Source of the DNA: Polaribacter porphyrae
GTDB lineage: Bacteria > Bacteroidota > Bacteroidia > Flavobacteriales > Flavobacteriaceae
Direction: 5' to 3'
DNA length: 64,000 nucleotides
NCBI RefSeq assembly: GCF_002954685.1
Contig: NZ_MSCN01000001.1
Span: 1,055,778-1,119,777, forward strand
Under the pieces are notes generated by a model. It was not told the DNA's origin. It saw nothing but the letters and a program-made list of their open reading frames with translations, and ran no database searches. Shown here one piece after another: positions 17,840 to 25,237 of this stretch; position 1 is the stretch's first letter, and each line of letters starts with the position of its first letter. The position numbers were made by a program, and so were the translations under genes.

Positions 17840-19153
17840 ATGAAAAACGAATATAATGATAGTAAGTTTAAAAAGCTTTTAGATAAGCTACAGCAAGAAA
17901 GTTGGCAATTAGAATTATTAATCTCTGGTTTTGCTATTTTTGGTTTAATTTCATCTTTAAACTATTTAGAAAAATTTCTTAATGAAGCAATAGCATTAGA
18001 AAGTTATAGCAAATACCTCTTACCAATTGCATACATTGCATGCTGGGTTTTAATCATAAATCTTGTAATTCACGTAGTTTTAAGAGGTTTATGGATAGGT
18101 GCCATTGGTTTACGCTATGTATCTGGAGATATAGACTACGATTCTTTAAATTATAAAAAAAGATTTACTGAATATTTAAAGAAAAAGGTTGGTTCTTTTG
18201 ATAAGTTTATAGGTGTATTAGAAAACTATTGTAGCATCTTATTTGCATTAACTTTTTTATATCTTTTTTATATAATTTCTTTTTTTACTATTATACTAGT
18301 TATTGTTTTTGCTGGTAATATTTTTATAAAATCTGGGCTATTACCAGATTTTTTAGGCTATTTTCTACTTGGCATATTTGGTTGTTTTTTTATTTTTCTA
18401 GCCTTTATCGTTTTTATTGATTTTATAACACAAGGCTTCTTAAAGAAAAAAGAGTGGACTTCTTTTTTATATTTTCCTATCTATAAAGTTTTTTCTGTAA
18501 TTACACTCTCATTTTTATATAGACCTTTAGTTTATAATGTATTAGATGATAAGTTTAGTAGAAGACTTACTTTTATTTTAACACCAATTTATATTTTAAT
18601 TTTTTTTCTAACAACATTTCAAAATATTCGATCTAATTACGTTTTAAAAAGTAATAATTCTTCTGTTCATTTTTCTAATAAAAATAACTATTTAAATACT
18701 TTAGGTAAAAACAAATACGTTTCAGCGGCTGCAATACAATCTAAAATAATAAAAGATAATTATATATATGTATTCATTCCATTTAAGGAAAAAATTGAAA
18801 ATTTAATTTTCGATCAATATAAAAATTTACAACCTTTAGATGATAAAAGAGGTTTCAGAACAGATTTTTTCTCATCAAAAAAAAATATAAAAAATAAAGA
18901 TAGTTTAACTTCATTATATTTAAAAGCTTTCCAAAAAATTTATACTTTTAAACTAGATAGCTTATTATTAAAGCCAGAATTTTCTACAACAGAAATAAAT
19001 AATCAGCTTGGTTTCGAGACAATTATTCCTTTAGATTCAATTAATTATGGCAAACATATTATCAATATAAAAAGGTTTATTACCTTAAAAAATCAAAAAA
19101 AATTAAAAAAGGAACATATTATTGATATTCCTTTTTGGTACATTAAACAATAA
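17840..19153 (+). CDS. Multi-pass membrane protein of unknown function, tandem paralogue 2
   Basis: A 437-aa paralogue of the preceding gene. Both share SKFKKLLDKLQQESWQL at the N-terminus, HVVLRGLWIGAIGLRYVSGD near residue 75, YRPLVYNVLDDKFSRRLTF near residue 230, the RGFRTD motif in the soluble part, and the terminal DIPFWYIKQ. The strict conservation of both ends and the GLW(I)GAxGLRYVSGDID loop suggests functional contact sites. The M28 peptidase gene starts two bases after its stop, so the genes are probably one operon. Function unknown. Confidence 0.75.
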   Translation: MKNEYNDSKFKKLLDKLQQESWQLELLISGFAIFGLISSLNYLEKFLNEAIALESYSKYLLPIAYIACWVLIINLVIHVVLRGLWIGAIGLRYVSGDIDYDSLNYKKRFTEYLKKKVGSFDKFIGVLENYCSILFALTFLYLFYIISFFTIILVIVFAGNIFIKSGLLPDFLGYFLLGIFGCFFIFLAFIVFIDFITQGFLKKKEWTSFLYFPIYKVFSVITLSFLYRPLVYNVLDDKFSRRLTFILTPIYILIFFLTTFQNIRSNYVLKSNNSSVHFSNKNNYLNTLGKNKYVSAAAIQSKIIKDNYIYVFIPFKEKIENLIFDQYKNLQPLDDKRGFRTDFFSSKKNIKNKDSLTSLYLKAFQKIYTFKLDSLLLKPEFSTTEINNQLGFETIIPLDSINYGKHIINIKRFITLKNQKKLKKEHIIDIPFWYIKQ

Positions 19154-19155
19154 AA

Positions 19156-20499
19156 ATGAAAAAAATAACTTTACTTCTTATACTTTTAGCATCAGTAACA
19201 TTAGCACAAACAGATTACAAAATTTATGATATTATTGATGCTGTTTCTGCTGATAGAATTAAGGCTGATGTAAAAACTTTAACTGAATTTGGTACAAGAA
19301 ATACATTTTCTGATACCATTTCTAACACAAGAGGAATTGGAGCTGCAAGAAGATGGATTAAATCTGAATTTGATAAAATATCTACAAATTGTAATAATTG
19401 TTTAAATGTTTTTTATCAAAAAGATTTAGTAACTAAAAAAATGGGAAGTAGAGTTCCTCATGATGCTTATGTGGTTAACGTAGTTGCTATACAAAAAGGC
19501 ACAAAATATCCAAACAGATATGTAATTATGAGTGGAGATATAGACTCTAGAGCCAGTAATACAATGGATTATACAACAGATGCACCAGGTGCAAATGACA
19601 ATGCTTCTGGAATGGCTGGTACTATTGAAGCAGCTAGAGTATTGAGTAAATATCAATTTGAAAGTAGTATTATCTATGTAGGTTTATCTGGTGAAGAGCA
19701 AGGACTTTTCGGAGGTGCAGGTTTAGCAAAATTTGCTAAAGATAAAGAGTGGGACATTATTGGCATCTTAAACAATGATATGATTGGCAATATTACAGGT
19801 GTTGATGGTGTTATCGATAATAGAGCATTTAGAATTTTTTCTGAACCCATAACCACTAATGAAAAAGATCCAAAGAAACTAGCAAGACAAGCAAGAGCTA
19901 GGCGTTTTTATGGTGGTGAAGTTGATGGCATTTCTCGTCAATTAGCAAGATACATTCATAAAAATGTAAAAACCTATATGCCAGAAATGAACCCAATGAT
20001 GATTTATAGACTAGACAGATTTGGACGAGGAGGACATCACAGACCTTTTAACGATTTAGGTTTTGCTGGTATTAGAATTATGGAAGCTCATGAAAATTAC
20101 ACACAACAACATCAAGATATTAGAACTGAAAATGGTATAAAATATGGAGATACTTTTGAACATGTAAACTTTGAATATGCAAAAAAACTAACTGCAGTAA
20201 ATGCTATTAATTTGGCTTCTTTAGCTTGGGCTCCAGATGCACCAAAAGAAGTAGCTATTGGTGGTATTGTTCAACCATCAGCAAAATTAAAATGGAGCAA
20301 GGTAGAAGGTGCTAAAGGTTATAAAATTTATTGGAGAGATACTACTTCACCTACTTGGGATTACTCAAGATATGTGGAAGGAACAGAATTTACTTTAGAA
20401 GGAATTGTTATTGACAATTTCTTTTTTGGAGTGGCAACTGTTGGCAAAAACGGTTATGAAAGTGTAGTTACTTTTCCTAATAAAATTTGGAGAAAATAG
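19156..20499 (+). CDS. M28 family zinc peptidase with C-terminal FnIII-like domain
   Basis: A predicted secreted aminopeptidase of 447 aa with signal peptide MKKITLLLILLASVTLAQ. The co-catalytic zinc site of the family is visible as Asp148 (PGANDNASG) and Glu180-Glu181 (LSGEEQGLFGG), with Asp in LNNDMIGN and a late His in EAHENYTQQH. The usual first ligand His in HxD is Asp128 here (SGDIDSR). Residues about 365-447 look like a fibronectin type III domain (AKLKWSKVEGAKGYKIYWRD). The gene is tightly flanked: 2 bases to the upstream membrane gene and 0 bases to the M23 gene. Confidence 0.88.
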   Translation: MKKITLLLILLASVTLAQTDYKIYDIIDAVSADRIKADVKTLTEFGTRNTFSDTISNTRGIGAARRWIKSEFDKISTNCNNCLNVFYQKDLVTKKMGSRVPHDAYVVNVVAIQKGTKYPNRYVIMSGDIDSRASNTMDYTTDAPGANDNASGMAGTIEAARVLSKYQFESSIIYVGLSGEEQGLFGGAGLAKFAKDKEWDIIGILNNDMIGNITGVDGVIDNRAFRIFSEPITTNEKDPKKLARQARARRFYGGEVDGISRQLARYIHKNVKTYMPEMNPMMIYRLDRFGRGGHHRPFNDLGFAGIRIMEAHENYTQQHQDIRTENGIKYGDTFEHVNFEYAKKLTAVNAINLASLAWAPDAPKEVAIGGIVQPSAKLKWSKVEGAKGYKIYWRDTTSPTWDYSRYVEGTEFTLEGIVIDNFFFGVATVGKNGYESVVTFPNKIWRK

Positions 20500-21294
20500 A
20501 TGTTTAGAATTGTTATTATATGTTTGTTTTTTAATTCTTGTACTAAAAGTCAAGAAAAACCATATTTTATTAATTTTGAGTTCAAAAATGATACTATACA
20601 AGTAATAGCAAAAAGTAACTGGGCTTGCCCTACTCATTTTAAAATTAAAAATAAGAAAACTCAAAAAGATACTATTTTAGATTTTAATCCTTACGAACAA
20701 AAAAAAGTATTGACTTTTCTTAAAAGTAAGAAAGATTCTACTCAAATTTTAAACCAATATACTTTTAATTTTTATTACGGTACTTCATACCCTATAAAAA
20801 GTTACGATACTTTGTATAACTATGCATTGCCTTTTCTAAAAGGAAAACGTTACAGAATAATACAAGGTCAGAATACCAATTTTACTCACAATAGCCCTAC
20901 TTCTAGGTACGCCATAGATTTTAGGATGAAAGTAGGACAAACTGTTTGTGCTATGAAAGATGGTATTGTTATCTCTGTTAAAGAAGACTCTAATAAAGGA
21001 GGCAAAAACAAAAGATATTTGAATGATGGTAATTATGTAATGTTATTTCATGAAGATGGTTTATATACGCAGTATGTTCATTTAAAGAAAGATGGAGTTA
21101 TAGTAAAAAAAGGTGATACAATAAAAAAAGGACAACCTATAGCCTATTCAGGAAATACAGGATATTCAACAGAGCCTCATTTACATTTTGGTGTTTTTAA
21201 AGCAACACCCAAAGGGTTTATCTCTATTCCTTATATTTTAGATTCTATTCCCACAAAAAAATATAAAAAAGGGAAATTTGCCTTTAACAATTAG
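20500..21294 (+). CDS. M23 family (LytM-like) metallopeptidase, probable lipoprotein
   Basis: A probable envelope peptidase of the lysostaphin/LytM fold, which cleaves peptidoglycan cross-bridges or activates amidases. The 264-aa product has a short hydrophobic start with a possible lipobox (FFNSC, Cys14). The zinc site is visible as His in THNSPTSRYAIDF with its Asp, and His-x-His in EPHLHFGVF near residues 225-233. The DGLYTQYVHLKKDGV and GNTGYSTEPH segments are typical. The ATG follows the M28 stop directly (TAGATG), so translation is likely coupled. Confidence 0.88.
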   Translation: MFRIVIICLFFNSCTKSQEKPYFINFEFKNDTIQVIAKSNWACPTHFKIKNKKTQKDTILDFNPYEQKKVLTFLKSKKDSTQILNQYTFNFYYGTSYPIKSYDTLYNYALPFLKGKRYRIIQGQNTNFTHNSPTSRYAIDFRMKVGQTVCAMKDGIVISVKEDSNKGGKNKRYLNDGNYVMLFHEDGLYTQYVHLKKDGVIVKKGDTIKKGQPIAYSGNTGYSTEPHLHFGVFKATPKGFISIPYILDSIPTKKYKKGKFAFNN

Positions 21295-21374
21295 TTTTAA
21301 CAAAATATTCTTAAAAATTTGTTAAATACAATGTTAAATAACACTTTTAATTTCTTAAATAAAAGTATTACTAT

Positions 21375-21382
21375 TATATTTA
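21375..21382 (+). promoter_or_regulatory. Putative -7 box for the 21401 gene
   Basis: TATATTTA followed by C is the same box as before ftsK. It ends 18 bases before the ATG. Confidence 0.35.
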
Positions 21383-21400
21383 CGTATAAAACTATTAATT

Positions 21401-21979
21401 ATGAAAAACTTACTCTACCTAGCATTAATTTTTATTATTCAGCCTATTTTTTCACAAGAAGAAGTAGATTTGAAATTCTACAATAAAGATTTTTTGAAAA
21501 TTGATGTACTAAATAAAAATGATAAAACTTATAAGATTCCAGAATGGAAGATTATTGAAACTAAATCATTTAAAATTAAAGAAAACTCTGAAGGAAAGTT
21601 TTTGGTAAATAAAAAAGAAAAAGATTATTTTAACAAAATTACTTCTACAAATGATATGAAATATATTGATGCAAAAAACATACATTTAGCTACAGATATA
21701 AAACAGAAATTTGTTGATAATATTATAATTAAAAAACTTGATGAAGAATTAAAAAAGAATATTATTCTTAATGAATCATTTACTTACGGAGATAGAAATA
21801 TTGATTTATATAGAAACTATTCTAATTTAGAAAATAAGTTGATTGTATACGGAAATATATCAGAAAATGTAGAAATACAAATAGGAAAAAGTCTTTATCC
21901 GTATTTAAATAAAATGTACAAAACAGATATTGAAAAAACATTAAACACTAGCCTTAACATTTTAGCTATTAATTTTTAA
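21401..21979 (+). CDS. Exported protein of unknown function
   Basis: The 192-aa product has a clear signal peptide (MKNLLYLALIFIIQPIFSQ) and a lysine-rich, strongly hydrophilic mature region without cysteines. I see no recognisable domain or catalytic motif. It stands alone, with a promoter-like box 18 bases upstream and a strong terminator downstream (22008). Transcription as a single-gene unit is therefore well supported even though the function is unknown. Confidence 0.65.
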   Translation: MKNLLYLALIFIIQPIFSQEEVDLKFYNKDFLKIDVLNKNDKTYKIPEWKIIETKSFKIKENSEGKFLVNKKEKDYFNKITSTNDMKYIDAKNIHLATDIKQKFVDNIIIKKLDEELKKNIILNESFTYGDRNIDLYRNYSNLENKLIVYGNISENVEIQIGKSLYPYLNKMYKTDIEKTLNTSLNILAINF

Positions 21980-22007
21980 AATCAGTTCCCCAGCTTTAGT
22001 AGTATAA

Positions 22008-22057
22008 AATAATCAATCACAAATTTGAAACAAAAATTAGTGATTGATTATTTTTTT
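22008..22057 (+). terminator. Intrinsic terminator after the 21401 gene
   Basis: AATAATCAATCAC (22008-22020) pairs perfectly with GTGATTGATTATT (22040-22052) around a 19-base loop, followed by a run of T. Confidence 0.8.
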
Positions 22058-22087
22058 AGGTTTCATGATATTTTCTATTTTTAATTC

Positions 22088-22663
22088 ATGAAAAATAAAG
22101 AAGAATTATATTTCAAAAATGATATTGAGTGGCGTAATTGGCTAGCTATTAATTACAATATTTCAAAAGGGGTTTATCTTATTTTTTTTAAAGTAGAAAA
22201 TACTGAACCATCTATGAGATGGGAAGAAGCAGTTAAAGTAGCACTATGTTATGGCTGGATAGACTCTACTGTAAAAAGTTTAGGAAATGGTAAAAGACGA
22301 CAATATTTCTGCCCAAGAAACTCGAAAAGTGTCTGGAGTGCACTAAATAAAAAATATATTAAAGAATTAACTGCCAATAATTTAATGCATAAAAGCGGTT
22401 TAAAAATCATAGAAATTGGCAAGTTAAATGGTTCTTGGACTGCTTTAGATGCTGTTGAAAAAGGGATTATTCCCAACGATTTACAAACAGCATTTAATAA
22501 CAATAAAAACGCTTTTGTAAACTACAAAAACTTTGCTCCTAGTTATAGAAAGAATTATTTATATTGGTTAAATCAAGCAAAAAGAGAAACTACAAGAAAA
22601 AATAGAATTTCAGAAATTATAACTTTTTGCGAACAAAATATTAAATCTAGAAGCACTCGTTAA
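22088..22663 (+). CDS. YdeI/OmpD-associated (OmdA domain) family protein
   Basis: A cytoplasmic protein of 191 aa matching the YdeI/OmdA family: an N-terminal EWRNWLAINYN segment, WEEAVKVALCYGWIDSTVK, then KRRQYFCPRN and SVWSALNKKYI. The helical OmdA region lies at the C-terminus (YRKNYLYWLNQAKRETTR, then RISEII). Members are described in connection with antimicrobial-peptide or bacteriocin protection, but the biochemical role is not settled. The next gene, 2 bases downstream, carries a related C-terminal region. Confidence 0.85.
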   Translation: MKNKEELYFKNDIEWRNWLAINYNISKGVYLIFFKVENTEPSMRWEEAVKVALCYGWIDSTVKSLGNGKRRQYFCPRNSKSVWSALNKKYIKELTANNLMHKSGLKIIEIGKLNGSWTALDAVEKGIIPNDLQTAFNNNKNAFVNYKNFAPSYRKNYLYWLNQAKRETTRKNRISEIITFCEQNIKSRSTR

Positions 22664-22665
22664 TC

Positions 22666-23154
22666 ATGAAAACCGATGTTTTTAAAATAACTCATATTGA
22701 TAAATACAATATATTTATCCCAGCTGAAATTTTTCAACCTTTTGCAGATCAAAAAATGAATCGTGTAAAAGTTGAAATTAGTCATCAACAGAAAAACATT
22801 GATTTTTATGCTGCTATAAAAAGAGATAAAAATTCTGGAGATTTTAAAATGATGTTCAGTAAAGCCAAACAAAAAGAACTAAATTTAGATTTGGGAGATG
22901 AATTTACCATTCAACTTTTTGAAGATACTTCTAAATACGGAGTAGATATGCCAGAAGAATTAGAAGCAGTTTTAATGAGCGATTATGATGCTTACCAAAT
23001 TTTTGAATCTTTAACAAAAGGCAAACAAAGAAGTATTATTTATGGTGTTTTGCGTTTTAAAAATAGTCAGCAAAAAATTGATAAATCTTTAATTATGTGC
23101 GAGAATTTAAAGAGAGGAAACCATGAACCTATTAAAATGTTTAAACTAGAATAA
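22666..23154 (+). CDS. DUF1905/OmdA-type YdeI family protein
   Basis: The 162-aa product has no signal peptide. The N-terminal half (about 1-85) resembles the DUF1905 barrel (PAEIFQPFADQKMNRVKVEI, then KAKQKELNLDLGDEFTIQL). The C-terminal part has the OmdA-like motif MPEELEAVLMSDYDAYQIFE, then KQRSIIYGVLRFKNSQQKIDK. It starts 2 bases after the preceding OmdA gene, so the two are very probably co-expressed. Its stop codon abuts the stop of the convergent response regulator with no intervening base. Confidence 0.75.
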   Translation: MKTDVFKITHIDKYNIFIPAEIFQPFADQKMNRVKVEISHQQKNIDFYAAIKRDKNSGDFKMMFSKAKQKELNLDLGDEFTIQLFEDTSKYGVDMPEELEAVLMSDYDAYQIFESLTKGKQRSIIYGVLRFKNSQQKIDKSLIMCENLKRGNHEPIKMFKLE

Positions 23155-23883
23155 TTAATACATCAACTTCTTAATCGTTTCCATATAACCTCTGCTTACT
23201 CTTACAACATCTTTGTTCAGCATAGTAATATCATAACTTTTTCCATATTTATTGAGTTCTTCAATTTTATTGATATTGATAATTGAAGAACGATGTACTC
23301 TTAAAAAAATCGCATCATTTAGCTTTTCTTCTAATTGTGATATTCCATAATTGCTTAAAAATGTTTTATTATTTGTAATAATTTTAGAATAATCTCCAAA
23401 AGCTTCAATTCTGATGATATCGTCCACAGCAATAGTAACTAATTTGTTTTGATATTGTACCAATATTTTTTCTGGATACTTTTCTGAATCCATCAACAAA
23501 CTATTTGTCAGTTCTTTAGCTGAATTTTCTGCAATTTGTGTTGGAATTTTATCAATTGCTTTTTTGAATCTATCTTTAGTATAAGGTTTCAGAAGGTAAT
23601 CTACAGCGTGAACTTCGAATGCTTTTAAAGCATACTCATCAAAAGCTGTAGAAAAAATAATATGTGGTAATTCTTGTAAATGTGTTAATACATCAAAACC
23701 AGTTAACCCAGGCATTTGAATATCTAAAAAAACCAAATCTGGCTTAAACTCGTTTATTATTTTTACAGCATCTACTCCATTGTTAGCTTCACCCAATAAA
23801 ATTAAATCAGGAAAATCTTTTAAATACTCTTTAATGAGTTTTCTCCCAGCCTTTTCATCATCAACAATAATTACTTTTTTCAT
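23155..23883 (-). CDS. LytTR family DNA-binding response regulator
   Basis: A two-component regulator of 242 aa. The receiver domain (1-120) has acidic residues VDDE at 7-10, phospho-acceptor Asp54 in VFLDIQMPG, and the conserved Lys in DYLLKPYTKDRF. The C-terminal LytTR DNA-binding domain (about 140-242) contains DIIRIEAFGDYSKII, FLRVHRSSIININKIE and the terminal RVSRGYMETIKKL. Its likely partner is the LytS-like kinase upstream at 24002-25084. A palindromic repeat element occupies the 118-base gap between them. Confidence 0.92.
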   Translation of the reverse strand: MKKVIIVDDEKAGRKLIKEYLKDFPDLILLGEANNGVDAVKIINEFKPDLVFLDIQMPGLTGFDVLTHLQELPHIIFSTAFDEYALKAFEVHAVDYLLKPYTKDRFKKAIDKIPTQIAENSAKELTNSLLMDSEKYPEKILVQYQNKLVTIAVDDIIRIEAFGDYSKIITNNKTFLSNYGISQLEEKLNDAIFLRVHRSSIININKIEELNKYGKSYDITMLNKDVVRVSRGYMETIKKLMY

Positions 23884-23924
23884 TACTTCTTTATAATATT
23901 AAATCTATTTTTAAAATTAAGAAA

Positions 23925-23992
23925 TGTCATTTTAAGCGAAATGAAATCGAAAAATCTAATGTTACAGATTTCTCCACAACGTCGAAATGACA
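23925..23992 (-). repeat. Dispersed imperfect-palindrome element, copy A
   Basis: TGTCATTTTAAGCGAAATG starts the element and CAACGTCGAAATGACA ends it. Inside are AAAAATCT and AGATTTCTCCA flanking a short spacer. Its reverse complement matches the copy at 36140-36235 closely (TCGAC.TTGTGGAGAAATCT and ATAGATTTTTCGA.TTCATTT). It sits between the kinase and regulator genes of the two-component pair. Resembles the small palindromic repeats scattered in many Flavobacteriia genomes. Confidence 0.7.
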
Positions 23993-24001
23993 GAAAAATT
24001 A

Positions 24002-25084
24002 TTACAATTCAAAACTAATTTTTAATCCTTTAGGGGAATTATCAGATAATTTTAAAGAACTATTATACATTTTTTCTAAACGTAATTTTGTATTGGTTAA
24101 GCCAATTCCTTTATTAAAAACAGTTTCTTTATTTTTAATACCAATGCCTGTATCAGTAATTTCAAAAAATAATTTATCTTCTTTCTTTTTAATTTTTATG
24201 TTGATTTCTCCTCCTTCAATCAAGCTAGATAAACCATGTTTTATAGAATTTTCTACCAAAGGTTGTAATAACATTGGTGGCACTTTTTCATTTAAAATTT
24301 CTTTATCAACATCAATATTAATTTGTAAACGCTCTTCAAAACGTTCTTTTTCTAGTTGTAGGTATTTATTTACAAAACTCAATTCTTCTTGTAATGAAAC
24401 TTTTTCTACCTGACTTGCTTTTAATTGATAGCGAAATAAATCTGATAATTCTGCAATCATATTTCTCGTTTTCTCTTGTTCTGCAGGCACAGAAGCACTT
24501 ATGGTATTGAACACGTTGTATAAAAAATGCGGATTTAATTGTGCTTTTAGTGCAGATAATTCGCTTTTTAAAGCCACTTGTTTTAACTCACCTTCTAACT
24601 TTATTTTCTTTTGATTGTCTATAAAATATCTATAGGCGAAAAAGACACCAAATTGAATAAACATAAATAAAGTAGGTATATACCAATCCCAAACAGAACC
24701 TGTACCTATTAAATGCTTAATATCTATAGAATCTAAATAGGCATATCTCCAACTTCTTACAAAATAGACACAAATAGGAATTAAAACACCAACTGTTATC
24801 ATTTGTAAAAAATGAGGTTTATTTTTTAATAATCTTATGCCCAAAAACCAAATAAGTATAGATGCTAAAAAATAAAAAAAGTATTGCATTCCAGCCATAA
24901 ACCAGTAATCACGTAGATTTGCCCACCCAAAAAACCCTTCATCTTTAAAACCACCTATATTATACCACAAAACAATTCTATACAGAAAGGAAAAGAAAAT
25001 ATAGAATAAAAAAATGAGTAAAACTTCTTTCTTTTTGATGTTTTTCATACACATAATATTTATTACAAATCTAAAAGTAATCAT
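24002..25084 (-). CDS. LytS-like sensor histidine kinase (His_kinase family)
   Basis: A membrane sensor of 360 aa. Four hydrophobic segments (about residues 19-40, 62-86, 92-110, 133-154) are followed by a short coiled-coil and the dimerisation motif LKAQLNPHFLYNVFNTISA with phospho-acceptor His186. The ATPase domain has the N-box VENSIKHGL, then ITDTGIGIKN and GIGLTNTKLRLEKMY. It is of the LytS/YehU type without an H-box dimerisation domain. The ATG at 25084 is used, but MKNIKKKE at 25048 is an equally plausible start. It is divergent from a TonB-dependent receptor, a possible target. Confidence 0.9.
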   Translation of the reverse strand: MITFRFVINIMCMKNIKKKEVLLIFLFYIFFSFLYRIVLWYNIGGFKDEGFFGWANLRDYWFMAGMQYFFYFLASILIWFLGIRLLKNKPHFLQMITVGVLIPICVYFVRSWRYAYLDSIDIKHLIGTGSVWDWYIPTLFMFIQFGVFFAYRYFIDNQKKIKLEGELKQVALKSELSALKAQLNPHFLYNVFNTISASVPAEQEKTRNMIAELSDLFRYQLKASQVEKVSLQEELSFVNKYLQLEKERFEERLQINIDVDKEILNEKVPPMLLQPLVENSIKHGLSSLIEGGEINIKIKKKEDKLFFEITDTGIGIKNKETVFNKGIGLTNTKLRLEKMYNSSLKLSDNSPKGLKISFEL

Positions 25085-25202
25085 TTATTATAAGAATTGC
25101 TTTTCTACGAGTTGTCCTATTTGCAGTTAAAATGCCCTAGACAATTTATCGGTTTATAGCACCATTCACAGACTTCTAGTTTTTTAATATCTATCAATCT
25201 GA

Positions 25203-25210
25203 CATCTTTG
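25203..25210 (+). promoter_or_regulatory. Putative -7 box for the TonB-dependent receptor
   Basis: CATCTTTG matches TAnnTTTG at seven of the eight positions when the two free positions are counted, and ends 27 bases before the ATG. A T-run (25180s) lies at about the -33 distance. Confidence 0.3.
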
Positions 25211-25237
25211 CAGTGTAAACAATAAAATTAATCAAAA

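Noticed and set aside
21296..21326. Inverted repeat TTTAACAAA / TTTGTTAAA after the M23 gene as a terminator.
   Set aside because: The 9-bp AT-only stem is not followed by a T-run and may be chance in AT-rich DNA; it lies before the 21401 promoter box.
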